DNA of 64,000 nt from Microstegium vimineum (taxonomy: Eukaryota; Streptophyta; Magnoliopsida; Poales; Poaceae). Shown piece by piece: positions 10,305-21,148 of the stretch. The number at the start of each line of letters is the position of its first letter. Position 1 is the stretch's first letter. The notes under the pieces are model-generated. The model saw nothing but the letters and a program-made list of their open reading frames with translations, was not told the DNA's origin and did no database searches. Both the position numbers and the translations under genes were made by a program. The DNA is taken from assembly GCA_022036555.1 (NCBI GenBank), contig CM039126.1:11349422-11413421 (forward strand). The letters run 5' to 3'.

Positions 10305-11571
10305 TGGCGCTCGATTGCGTCTGGGTTGTGATACTCGTCATCGTCGTACCTTGGCGATCTTCGTCGGTGTTGTCTCAGAGGGCTCCACCGTGGTGGAGTT
10401 GGTGACTGATCACGTTGGATCCTGACGTCCTCTCTGTCATCGTACCGCGGGGGTCTTTGTCTTCGGTCCCTCGGAGGGCTCTGACACACAGGTTCTGGTG
10501 TTCGACCGCAGCGGGCCTCGTCATGGTCTTCCTCATCACGTCTTGGAGATCCTCGTTGGTGGTCTCCTAGAGGGCTTCGTGAGTGATTCCTGCTGTGGGA
10601 CTGGCCGGAGGACTTGAGTACTCGCTACTTCCTTTTTACCTGGAGTGAGGCCGCCTTGATGTGGGCGTCTATCTTCTCGACCACGTGCGTACCTTGGAGT
10701 TTGGACAGCTCGCAGACGGTCACCGCTAGATTGGTGCTGGGGGTTGAATATACCGGGACGTCGCCCATCATCTCAAACTCGTACTGGAGATTGCACCGTG
10801 GCTGGTTACACCTTTCTTGCTCGCGGCGTTCGTCGTCGCATCTCTGCGTGCGTTCAGCGTTGCGCTGCTCCCTTGTGGCACGTTCGGCGTCTCCTTCGTT
10901 GTCGGGGGTGACGCTATCGACGGAGACTTGAAAAACTGTCCCTCCGAAGCCCGGAGGGAATTCTGGGAGGTTGCCGGTAGATCTGGACGAGCTGGCGACT
11001 TCGGTCCCTGTGCTGGTGGTCGAGCCTGGGGAGGTGGTACCACCGAGAGACACTGCCTGCTCGGAGTCGCTGTCGATTGGGGAGATGATGACGGTGTTCA
11101 CGATGGGGGTGCCAAGATCCAGTCGAAGACCGATCGGGATATCTGGCGCTGAAAGAGCGCCGCCTGATTGCTGAGCCCATGAGGCATCGTTGGAGGGATG
11201 TGGACACCTCTGGTTGCCACGGTCATCGCCTTCGTGGTTCGGTGACTGCATGGTCGGCGACCATGATGGCCGGGGAGCCAACGCCGTACTGCCTGAACGA
11301 GGTCGATGCACTCGGTGATGCTGGCGTTGGAGCGGTTGATGGCGTCAACTAGGTCGCCGACGCGGATCTTCTTCCGCGGGCGACGTATCGGTGTGGTGGG
11401 ATGACGTGCGAGCAGCGGCTCGTCTGTCCCCCGTGGAGTAGATCCGACGGTCCAGGAGATAGATCCGATCTGAAGTACGGTGCCGGCCGTCGGCAGGACC
11501 ATCGAATCCGGGAACATAACCGCTTGACGAGCCATGAAGTCGATGCACACACAGCCTACCTGGCGCGCCAA
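10226..11571 (-). pseudogene. Gag N-terminal region, frame-broken
   Basis: Three overlapping minus-strand frames continue the Gag sequence toward the LTR. They are rich in Arg, Pro and Ser and hold an acidic, Gln/Glu-rich segment (RATREQRNAERTQRCDDERR). The frame changes show indels. The first frame starts within about 10 bp of the LTR, so translation probably began close to the primer site. Confidence 0.55.
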
Positions 11572-11572
11572 C

Positions 11573-12058
11573 TGTCAACGAAATACACGTCACAGTCTAC
11601 CTAGGGGGTACCCCACGGTAGTAGATTGTAGGCACGGCGATCAAGCGTAACACAGAGAGCGTAGACACGACGATTTAGATAGGTTCGGGCCGGCAAATCA
11701 CCGTAATACCCTATGTCCTGTGTTTTGGTGGCTGTATTGATATGAGTATTAGGTTACAAGACCCGTAGATGCGATCTAGGGGGTTGTAGAGGGATCGTTT
11801 TGGAGGGGGTCCCTGCTCGCCTTATATAGCCGGGGAGCAGGGTTACAGTTTCCATATCCTAACAGATTACGATCGGTCCCTTTAGGTAAGGGATCTGAGC
11901 CTATCTTCTAGGATCCTTCTTGGTGAGCAAGACTTCCTCGGAGTCCTTGGCGAGCACGATGGGCTGGTCGCATGCTGCAAGGCCTCGTGGGCTGGGCCGT
12001 CTCCTGGTCGGCAGGCCCAAAAGGTCCCTGGGGATATGCTAGGGTAATATCCCCAACA
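11573..12058 (-). repeat. 486-bp LTR (TGTCAACG...CCCCAACA)
   Basis: Bounded by TGTCAACG at 11573 and CCCCAACA at 12058. Immediately left is GGCGCGCCAAC (11562-11572), read on the minus strand as a TTGGCGCGCC primer-site-like sequence, so it acts as 5' LTR for the gag at its left. Minus-strand CTATATAAG near 11823-11832 is a TATA box. To its right lies AAGCTTGGGGGAGG (minus strand), which looks like a polypurine tract but belongs to the next element. Confidence 0.7.
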
Positions 12059-12083
12059 AGCCTCCCCCAAGCTTATCCTTTGC

Positions 12084-12647
12084 TCAATAGTGTGGTGGCT
12101 GATATGGATGTTTTTGCCACCACATCTTCCATTGCTGGATTTCTTCTTCTTGAAGTGCTTGGAGTTGTTCGGTGTTTTGCTGGACTATACCTGCTGTCAC
12201 ACCATGCTCAACGCGAAGCTCACCTATGGCATTGGTGAGATTGTCCATTTGTTGCCTCTGCTCACGATGCTCCCTATCTCGTGGGGACGAGAAGGATGCT
12301 CGTGGTCTTTGAGGACCTGGTGGTCGAAGAGGCATGCCACTGGAAGTGTCCATGGCATCGGAAGTTGCGTCGTCTTCCTCCTCACCAACAACTCCTCGAG
12401 AAGGACCACCTTGCTCAAAATGAGCAAACCGTGGTTCCTCATGTGCTCTCCTGCTGGAACCTGCAACACCACTTTGCCCACGTCCTTGATCTAAATCAAG
12501 GGTTAGTTGGCGGGTCCTATAAAACCAACGTTTCTCATTTGGAAGAGGAACCTTAGTTGTATGGCCACGATAAATCATTTTGAGGCCACCTCTTGGACCT
12601 CTTTTGAGCATTTGAGCATGTATAAGATATTCTTCAGAGTTCTTCAT
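12084..12647 (-). CDS. C-terminal part of an Athila-type ORF
   Basis: 187 codons. KRWFYRTRQLTLDLDQGR resembles the KLYRYRRLTFNAETQEGR segment near the end of the 4258-5505 protein. It is followed by a Gly/Arg/Glu-rich tail, a short predicted coil (QQMDNLTNAIGELRVE) and WWQKHPYQPP at the end. The stop is 10 bp right of an AAGCTTGGGGG motif, as in the 801-8150 element. The N-terminal Athila block is not found upstream. Confidence 0.55.
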   Translation of the reverse strand: MKNSEEYLIHAQMLKRGPRGGLKMIYRGHTTKVPLPNEKRWFYRTRQLTLDLDQGRGQSGVAGSSRRAHEEPRFAHFEQGGPSRGVVGEEEDDATSDAMDTSSGMPLRPPGPQRPRASFSSPRDREHREQRQQMDNLTNAIGELRVEHGVTAGIVQQNTEQLQALQEEEIQQWKMWWQKHPYQPPHY

Positions 12648-13063
12648 TTTATTATTAGCAACTTCTAAACATACGTATTATTATTACTAAATAGAAAACT
12701 CTCTTAAGGATAAAATAGACAATGAAATACCATAGATAAACAATGTCTAAGTTGTTAGTTTTGTGATTTGTAATTATTTAGGTGTGAACCTTCATGTGCT
12801 CACATTTTTTTATTGGAATTCATTTATGTATCTAATATCTAAGTAAAAGTAAACCTAAGTGGGTAATGATACTTACCTGGATACATGGGGGTGCTCTCCC
12901 CCAAGCTGGATGTTGACATAGTCATTCATTTAGACAATGTAGACTTACTTCACTTCTCTGAGACTTCAAAGATGATAGTTGATGTAGTGGTACTTCTCAA
13001 AGTAGATGAAGTTATCTAATCTTGTATAGTCTTACCAAATCTTGCTAAACTCAAATAGACAAC
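12648..13063. other. AT-rich noncoding flank of the Sirevirus insertion
   Basis: No coding motif. Contains GGGGG(TGCTCT)CCCCC followed by AAGCT at 12887-12906, a weak echo of the hairpin at 3950. The last five bases (13059-13063, ACAAC) are the target duplication. Confidence 0.5.
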
Positions 13064-14677
13064 TGAAAGGATCAAGATGCCCAAGAGGGGGGGTGAATTG
13101 GGCTCTTTTTAATTTCTAAACAAGAATTACACCTATAAAGAGCCAATTAACCCCCTAGTGCCTACCGCTTGTGTGTCCTAGCTAGAAAGCGGTAACAAGG
13201 CAAGGGAAAGCGAAGACTTCCTACACAATTCTAATATGAATTGAAAGACAAGTGCGGAAAGTAATGCGGTAATAAAGAGCTAGGGAAAGAGATGCTTGAC
13301 ACGGCGATGTTTTGCCGAGCTATCGAGGAGTCGACACTCCCCCCTAGTCCTCGTTGGAGCACCTCGCAAGGTATAGCTCCCCCTCAATCCCGCGCAAGGG
13401 ATGAGTGCTCTCTACGGGCTGATTCATTGCCACTCCGGCTCGGTGAATCACCCACAACCGATCACAACATCGATGGAGAAGGGCCGCCGACAATCTTCCG
13501 GCGATCACCTTCCTCCAAGCACCACCGGACCGTCTAGGTGATGTCGATCACCAAGAGTAACAAGCCTCGATCTTCGCTTGACTCACTCAAGCTTCACAAC
13601 TAGAGGATGCACACTTGAACTCTTGGATGAACTAGAGAGAGGATGGATGGATTCGCGAATCACTCTCTCTCTAGGGATCTTCCTCTCTTCCCAACCTTCT
13701 CGACGAACTCAGCAACTCAAATGAGCAAAGGCAAGGTGGGAGAAAAGTGGGAGGGGCTATAAATAGACCCTCTGAAAACTGCCTCGGGCTGACATTTTAA
13801 GTTGGCGACGGACGCTCCGTCGACTAGGCGACGGACGGTCCGTCGCATGCCCAACGGCTAGTTTCTGTTCATAATTGAGGCGACGGACGCTCCGACGCCT
13901 AGGCGACGGATGGTCCGACGCCTCTGTCTAACGGCTAGTTCTGACACACTGTTCCCAGCGACGGACTCTACGTCACTGGGCGACGGACGCTCAGCCACAG
14001 TGTCCGACGCTGAAATCTGGCTAGGGTTTGAAAACACCCTCTCTGGAAGGTCGACGGACGCTCTTCCCAGCGTCCGACGCCTGGGCGACGGACAGCGTCC
14101 GACGCACCCTGAAAAACTTAGCCAGAAAACAACCTTTCTGGAAGGTCGACGGACGCTGTGGACTCAACCACCCAGCGTCCGGCGCCTTTGTCCGACGCGA
14201 CGGACAGCGTCCGGCGCCCCTGCCAGGAGCGTCCGACGCCCAGAAAACGATTTTGACAACTCCATTTTTCGTCGCGATGAATATGGAAGTTGTTCTAGGC
14301 TATCTTACGGTCACCATAGGCTTGCTTAGAGCTAAGGAAGTCAAGAGTGCACCACACCTAAACATGAAGCTTTCCCAAGTCAAGCTACTAGTCTCAACCC
14401 CTCTTAATAGTACGGTCAAAGGTAAAAAGAGAAGCCCTATCTAATTCTAAGTGCCCTTCATCTCCTTATGGCACTTAGCCTATCATTCTAGGGTCTTCAT
14501 CATGTCTCCTTAACAACCGAAACGATATCCATCTTGGGGGCTAAGTGATGACCTTTAGAGCCCATTCTCCTTGATCACCATGGCTAGGCTACGCATAGCC
14601 TCTGCAAAACACACGTTAGCCATAATAATCTCTAATTGTCGTTAATCACCGAAACCAACTAGGGCCATGATTCTTCA
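13064..14677 (-). repeat. Sirevirus 3' LTR (full, 1614 bp)
   Basis: Starts TGAAAGGATC and ends ATTCTTCA. Contains a CTATAAATAG TATA-like site (13754-13763) that reads as TATA on both strands. It also holds a CpG-rich array of GACGGACGCTC/CGTCGGACG units (about 13804-14250), several forming perfect palindromes such as GCGACGGAC-G-GTCCGTCGC. Confidence 0.93.
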
Positions 14678-14692
14678 ATCTCCCCCTTTTTG
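14678..14692 (-). promoter_or_regulatory. Sirevirus polypurine tract
   Basis: Minus strand CAAAAAGGGGGAGAT directly precedes the LTR start TGAAGAATC; it would prime plus-strand DNA. Confidence 0.8.
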
Positions 14693-15139
14693 GTGATTGA
14701 CGACAATAGAACCTCGAGTAGGGATAAGAGTTTTGGTTAAGAATCGAGGGTGACTTGGAATGGTTGAGCAAGGGTTAGTAAAAAGGTAATTAAGTACACT
14801 TGCTCACCCAAGCCAAATCACAAACCATGGTACTTATGAATATGAATGAAAAAGGAGTACCTCATGATATTCTCAAAAGATGTACCAGAGTAAAGCGCGG
14901 AAGCTCAAATATCATTAAGCAATGAGATATATCATGAACATGAAATAACTCACAAGATATATTAGAGAAACACAAGAGTTTGTCGCATGCAACCATATAT
15001 ACATCAACAATCATCACACCACACATATAGACAAATGCATAAGAGATAGACATGATGAAAGAGTACGGGGAAATAAACATTCAAAGATCAAAATCCCTCC
15101 CCCTATCTCTATACTCGACCCTCTCTCCCCCTTTGGCGT
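14693..15139. other. Noncoding 3' region of the Sirevirus
   Basis: AT-rich, between the stop of the 3' ORF and the polypurine tract. No motif recognised. Confidence 0.6.
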
Positions 15140-17905
15140 CTAGCACCAAAAACTAAGAGTCTGGGCTGGAGAAGAAGGCGAAGTAGCGGCAGCTCGGCGA
15201 TCCAGCATGATGAAGTCCTGAAGATCGGACTCGTCTGACTCATCTGACACGGTCTCTGCTGGTGTAGGTGCAACTGGGGTGGCCTCTGAAGCTGTCACTG
15301 GCACCTCTGGAGCTGCGGTCTCACCTGACTGACGCTGAGACTCTGCTGGTGCCTCTGACGGTCCTGCCTCAGTAGTAGCGGGCCTGGGGGCCCGACGAGT
15401 GAAAACTCGAGGCGAGGGGGACGTAGTCACTGCTAGTGCCACTAGGGACACTGCCGCTGCAACCTTTGCAGGCTGAGTCTGACCAGGAGAGGACACTGCC
15501 ACTGTAACCTCATCTGCTAGAGATATGGCATCCGTCTAAACGGCAGCTGGAGGTGTGGTGACTGTCTGTGCCGACTGCTCAGGTGCGATCTCCGACGATG
15601 CAACAGAGGACTGGTGAGTGCCTATCGCCGGAGGATCCACTGCAGTCGCTGGAGCTGGTGTGACCTGCTGAGGTGCTCCTAGGGAGTCTTCTCCCGTGAT
15701 CTCCAGGTACGAAGCAGACAGATCTCGCGAGGCCTCTGCTAGTGTAGTTCCCCGGGTAGGAGTGAATCCCGTCTGGAACTCTCCGGGTGAACCTATCCAA
15801 GAGGACACCTGGGTCCTCGGAGTCTGGTACTCTGGAGAAGCTACTGGCTGGAAAGGAGGTGTAGCTGGTGCCTGACTCTGCTGTCCTCCGGACGGTAACG
15901 CTGGAGTGGGCACCACAACTACTGGAGGTTGTGGTAGAGGAGAGGTGAACTGCTCCTGCTGAGACACGGCGGACAATTGAAAGTGTGGAGTGGAGGTCTG
16001 CCCGGAGCTAGAGGCCAGAAGACGCTCAAGTAAAAGAGTCTGAGTCTTCTGGATCTCTGCCTGCTGTAGCTGATAGGCTAGGAACTGGCGCTAGAACTCA
16101 TCTTGCCTAGCCTGTGTCTGAGCCTGAGCTGCCAGCTGCTGCTCACTGAGTCTCCGTAGGTCTGCAGCCTGTCGTCTCTGCTCCTCTGCCTGGCGAGACT
16201 GCTCCTCCTGCATCCTCGAGAGTATAGTGAGCAGGGTAGCCTCTGAAGAACTGGAGCCTGGAGCTGGAGCTGCTGCAGCTGTGCCTAACCCACCAGCCTC
16301 GTGGTCATGTGTCATAGGTGTATACTCGTGCACGGGCTGGTAGTCCTCGTCCGAGCTGTCAGAGTCGAGATCCTCTCTAAACACTGTCTCTGCAGCTGTA
16401 TCGATCTCGGCGTCCAAATCAGCTAGCTCTGCCTGAGCAATCTGCTCAACTGTGGCATCGGTGACCTCGGCTGACTGTGGTGGCACTCCGGCCTGTCTCG
16501 TGCCTGGTCTGTAAGCTCTGCTGGGGCGAGGTAGCTGCCCATGGGCCACAAGCTGGCTCATTGAATAGACAGGAAACTCTGTAGCTGACCTCGTGAGGGT
16601 GACTCTCATAACCCCTGACCTAGTCTTGGCAACTACCAAGTAAGAGATCCAATGTGCGAATTGTAGCTGCCAATGACCTCTGAACCCAGCAGCTATGATG
16701 TCCTCGAGCTCGCTCACTATCAGATCCCATAGGTTGAACTGCTCTTTCCAGACAATGTGAGCTAGGAGCCAAAGCTGAAGTCGAGTGATAGTATCCCTGG
16801 CTCCAATCCTGGGTAGAATAGTCCGTCTGAGAACCTCGTGGAGGATCCGAGCCAAAGGGGTGAGGTCTCGTGGCGTACGGCTCGAACCCTCAGTGAACGG
16901 CTGCTGAAAACACGGACTGACAAAGTCTGTGGATGGCACTATGCCATCGTGAGGTCTGCGAGGGGCCTCCTGATCCCCATAGCAAAGACTGTGGATCCTG
17001 GTAGGTGAAGATCCGAGGTGAAAGAGCTCTCGGAACCTGGCAGCTGAAACCCTGAAGTCACGTCCCTGATATGCGAAGTGGAGGAACTCGTGATCAGGTG
17101 AGATCCACAGAGAGGCATAGAACTGATAGACCCACTCCTTCTGATATGCCCCTGAGCGTCCCATCAGGTCTGTCAATCCCTGAATATACTAGAGATGCTG
17201 CAGGATCTCTGGACCACCGATCCCCTCAATCTGAGTAGCTGGGCACACCCTGTGGGCCCTGAGAGGAGCATCGGTGTCAACATACGCTCAGTAGAAGTCC
17301 TCGTGCACTGTGGTATAGAACTCTCGTCCGGCACGGGGCTCCCTCTGAGGTGGGAACCAAGACTGGAAATCGACAAACCGAAGCAGCTGGACTTGCTTCG
17401 CTGTAAGTCTCCTGACCTGGTGCCTCACGGGGTCTGGGAGCCGGGGTCCTGGAGGGCTGGGTGGTGCACCTGAGCCTCGGGAACGAGTAACACGACGGCT
17501 CATCAGCTCTCCAATGGTAGAGTGGCCCACGGCCTCTGTCGGCTCAGTCGCTGGGACTGGCTCTGTCACTGGTGTCTCCGTGGCCTCGACGGGCTCTGAC
17601 TCTGGAGGTGGAGGGGACTCACGACGCGCTCCATGGCGAGGTGAGAGCCTCAAACCGGCGCGACGTCCTCCTTGCTCAGCTCTCTCGGCTGCCTCTGCTA
17701 CTGCAAGCGCGGCTACCGAATCCGGATCCATAGCTGGCCTCTTGCGCTTCCTCGAGATAACCTTCTGCTTGCCCTTCCCGCGGTCAGTGGGTGGACGCGG
17801 TGGAGGTGGAGGGTCACCACCACTACCGGGGACGGGACCTGCATTCTTCGTCCTGGCCATTTTCCAAACTCTAGCAAACAAACCACTGATAGGAAAACTC
17901 AACAA
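15140..17905 (-). pseudogene. Sirevirus 3' ORF, about 920 codons, four premature stops
   Basis: Four frames (17288-17905, 16091-17176, 15536-15976, 15140-15502) lie in one phase and form a single long frame interrupted only by stops at 17288, 17189, 16091 and 15536. The start is probably the ATG at 17860 (MARTKNAG), since sequence just upstream looks like a splice acceptor. It has a Pro/Arg-rich N-terminus with a KRKR-type basic patch. A globular block then follows (EWVYQFYASLWISPDHEFL, FRELFHLGSS, RLQLWLLAHIVWKEQ) resembling the plant mobile-element-associated domain often labelled putative plant transposon protein. An acidic stretch, a Gln/Arg-rich coiled coil (EEQSRQAEEQRRQ) and a Pro/Thr/Ser-rich tail complete it. 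No membrane segments were seen. Its position after pol is that of the env-like ORF of Sireviruses. Confidence 0.75.
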
Positions 17906-18800
17906 TCAAAGCACAGCTCCACTGCCAAACAGACACTGTCCCTGATCCTCTGACAGACAACAGAACCAAGCAGATCAAAGAGTGGCACGCCGGCCCTAGA
18001 CTATCCTCGCAAGGCTTTGCCTCGATCCGTACTCGCGGGCTTTGCCCCGAGTTATCTGTCACTGCCCACTGTCTGAGTCTCTGATCAACTGACAAACTGA
18101 CCCTGCTCGTCGGAAATAGATAGAGATATATATGAACCATAAGCATATAGCTAAACAGGGAAGTGTGTCTATAGAAGCATGAAAATAGGTAAGCAAGAGT
18201 CGATGTTAATTGCCATATCATACCTCGAACCACTAACGAAAAGGGAGAAGAAGAGAGATTTCCCCGATTCGTTAGCCGCACTCCGCAATCCGCAATTCAA
18301 TCCGCACTCTAAACAAGGTAGGGAGAGGGGTTTAGGGTTTGGCAAGGTGATGGATGAAAGGAATTTGAAGAAAAGGAGTGAGAGGCACAGGGAAAAAGGA
18401 AATTTACCTTTGAACCCTAGAGCAAGCAATCGACCTCCAATCACTTGAAAGCAACCGAACAGCTGCACGGCTAGGCAGGGAGTACTGGTCTAGAGTGGTG
18501 GTGGTGCTAGGCAGGTGAGGAGCCTTTGGCGCGAAAGAGAGGGCAAGCTAGCGGTGGAGCAGAGCCACGACGCAGGGGAAGGACGGCGGGCGGCGGCACT
18601 GAACAGGGAGGAGTGGCGGCGCTTGGGACAGATGCGACGCGGCGGCACCGGCAGGGACTCACCGCGGCGCAGGAAGGGGCTCACGGCGGCGCAGGAAGGA
18701 GCTCACGGCGGTTAGGGTTTGCAACTAGGCGCGGCGGCGAACTGAGACAGACGGGAGAAACAGAGAGAAGATCAGGGTTTTCAAAAAAAAACTTTCGCCG
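17906..18800 (-). promoter_or_regulatory. Leader of the Sirevirus 3' ORF, possible 5' intron
   Basis: In gene orientation this begins with a GC-rich leader (about 18780-18490: AAACCCTAACCGCCG, GCCGCCG repeats) like a plant 5' UTR. A strong donor-like CAAAG-GTAAATTT follows near 18410. AT-richer sequence then runs to a CAG/TAG acceptor near 17870-17890, just before the ATG at 17860. The open frames on the plus strand here are composition artefacts. Splicing is an inference from the sequence. Confidence 0.45.
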
Positions 18801-19080
18801 ATTAGTTCGCGACGGACGGTCCGACGCATAGGCGACGGACGCTCTGCCGGCATGCGACGGACGCTCGGGGAGCGTCCGACGGCATCGTCCGTCGGGCTTC
18901 CAGAGCCGATTTGGAACGCCCAGCCGCATTGACCGCGACGGACGCTCCGCGACAGACGCTTGGGAGAGCGTCCGTCGCCCTTTCAGCGGGCAACTTTGAT
19001 CTCCGGACGATCGCGACGGACGCTGAGGCAATTGACACCGAGCGTCCGTCAGCAGCGTCCGACGCCTAAAAAGTGGAATT
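18801..19080. repeat. Internal GACGGACGCTC/CGTCGGACG array
   Basis: CpG-rich short inverted and direct repeats of the same type as in the 3' LTR (13804-14250), here upstream of the 3' ORF leader. Examples are CGACGGACGGTCCGACGC and GCGACGGACGCTCGG. Confidence 0.7.
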
Positions 19081-19551
19081 TTTCAAATTTTCTTTTTGCG
19101 TCTTTCTCTCAACCAAGTTCCAATCCCAATAAGATCCAAATAACACTTGATTGGACTTGATATGAGAACCATCTCTCAAACACTCATTTCCAATTATTTT
19201 GCCATAGGCTTAAATTTAGTTTTTAGCTCAAAATATTCGAATGGAAGCGCCAAGGAGACACCATATGGCCACAAGAGGGGGTAATTGAGGAACTTGAGCT
19301 TGGAATGCTCCCCCTAAGTGGACAATCATAGAGGATGCTCAAGAAACTTAACCGATAAGGAAAGGGGAAACAACACACATACATATGCTTATGCAATACG
19401 AAAAGTGAATCTAGGTTGCTTGCAAGTTTAAACCGCGGTTAAGCTTTGTCACACGCTTTGAGGGCGGTTATCTTAACCGCGTTAGCCAAGCCTATGTGCA
19501 TTACAAAATTAAACATGTTATATTACAAATGAATGCAAGGTTCACACAAGA
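19081..19551. other. Spacer between pol and the 3' ORF leader
   Basis: AT-rich sequence with no recognised gene, lying 3' of the RNase H stop in element orientation. Confidence 0.5.
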
Positions 19552-21148
19552 TCATCTTTTAGTGAAATTAGAGAGATCAAGCACATTTAACTCGCTTCTC
19601 AACCTACAAAAGGTTGTTTCATCGAGTGGTTTAGTGAAGATATCCGCCAATTGCTCTTCGCTCTTAACTCCAACTAGTGTTATATCTTTCCTAGCCACAT
19701 GATCTCTAAGAAAGTGATGGAGAATATCTATGTGCTTGGTGCGAGAGTGTTGAACCGGGTTGTTTGCAAGCTTTACGGCGCTTTCATTATCACACAAAAG
19801 TGGAACTTCTTTTAAAAACACGCCGTAATCAAAGAGTGTTTGGGTCATATATAAGATTTGTGCACAACTTGCTCCCATGGCAATGTATTCCGCCTCGGCG
19901 GTTGACAATGCCACACTATTTTGCTTCTTTGAGGACCAAGAAACAAGTGATCTTCCTAGCATGTGGCACCCACCGGAGGTACTCTTCCTATCAACCTTAC
20001 ACCCGACGTAATCCGAATCGGAATAGCCAACTAGTTGGAAGGGAGCTCCTTTGGGATACCAAAGACCCATGCTAGGGGTGTGCCTTAAGTACCTAAGGAT
20101 TCTTTTAACCGCACAAAGATGCGACTCCTTAGGGTTTGCTTGAAATCTAGCACACATACACACACTAAACATGATATCCGGCCTAGAAGCGGTGAGGTAA
20201 AGTAAACTATCGATCATAGAACGATATAGAGTTTGGTCGATCGGTTTACCTCCCTCATCGAGATCGAGATGCCCATTAGTAGGCATTGGGGTCTTGATTG
20301 GCTTGCAATCCTCCATCTTGAATTTCTTGAGCACGTCATAAGTGTACTTCTCTTGAGATATGAAGGTGCCCTCCCTCAATTGCTTCACTTGGAAGCCTAA
20401 GAAGAAGGTTAGTTCGCCAATCATCGACATCTCAAACTCCTTGGACATCAATGCACCAAATTCCTTGCTATGACCTTGGTTTGTTGATCCAAATATAATG
20501 TCATCGACATATACTTGGCAAACAAAGATCTCTCCATCTAGCACCTTGGTGAAGAGTGTGGTATCCACTTTCCCGATCTTGAAGCCCTTCTTGAGTAGGA
20601 AATCCCTTAGCCTCTCATACCAAGCTCTTGGAGCTTGCTTCAATCCATAGAGTGCCTTGGACAACCTATACACATGATTAGGACAATTTGGGTCTTCAAA
20701 CCCGAGAGGTTGTGGACAAAAATAAGTTCATTAATGAAACCATTAAGAAAGGCACTCTTCACATCCATTTGAAAGAGTTTCATTTTATGGTGTGAAGCAT
20801 ATGCCAAAAGGATACGAATGGCTTCTAGTCTTGCAACCGGTGCAAAGGTCTCCCCAAAATCCAAGCCTTCAACTTGGGAGAACCCCTTTGCCACCAATCT
20901 TGCCTTGTTTCTCACAACCACGCCTTGATCATCTTGTTTGTTCCTAAACACCCACTTGGTGCCAATGATTCTTGCTCCTTTGGGCTTTTCTACTAGTGTC
21001 CACACTTCGTTCCGGGTGAAGTTGTTCAACTCTTCGTGCATGGCGTTCACCCAATCCGGATCCGCAAGTGCATCCTCCACACTAGAAGGCTCAACAAAGG
21101 AAACAAAGGAGTGATGTTCAACATAAGAAGCAAGTTTAGATCGTGTTG
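19552..21148 (-). pseudogene. Sirevirus reverse transcriptase-RNase H, frameshifted
   Basis: Two frames. 20640-21080 carries the RT N-terminal half (EVWTLVEKPKGARIIGTKWVF, KARLVAKGFSQ, FQMDVKSAFLNG). 19552-20673 carries YGLKQAPRAWYERL, the catalytic VYVDDIIFGST, and RNase H with GYSDSDYVGC, STAEAEYIAMG and HIDILHHFLRDH. A frame change lies near 20720, where the downstream frame starts before the upstream one ends. A second break, against the integrase frame, is at a run of G near 21150. It would make cDNA and degrade the RNA template; these breaks prevent a normal polyprotein. Confidence 0.9.

Larger units (their letters stand above)
8151..12058 (-). mobile_element. Partial Tat-like gypsy element (gag, protease, 5' LTR)
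   Basis: A minus-strand element. On the plus strand the order is protease-to-RT spacer, protease, gag, primer-site region, and a 486-bp LTR. Its 3' part is not seen: the family-X insertions at its left take over and the window ends. RT could lie outside, so autonomy cannot be judged. Confidence 0.65.

Noticed and set aside
9289..11604. Plus-strand frames opposite gag (9639-10106, 10817-11152 and others)
   Set aside because: Shadows of the minus-strand Gag frame with no domain of their own.
17514..18831. Plus-strand frames rich in Ala, Arg and Gly
   Set aside because: They lie opposite the 3' ORF and its GC-rich leader; composition explains their length.
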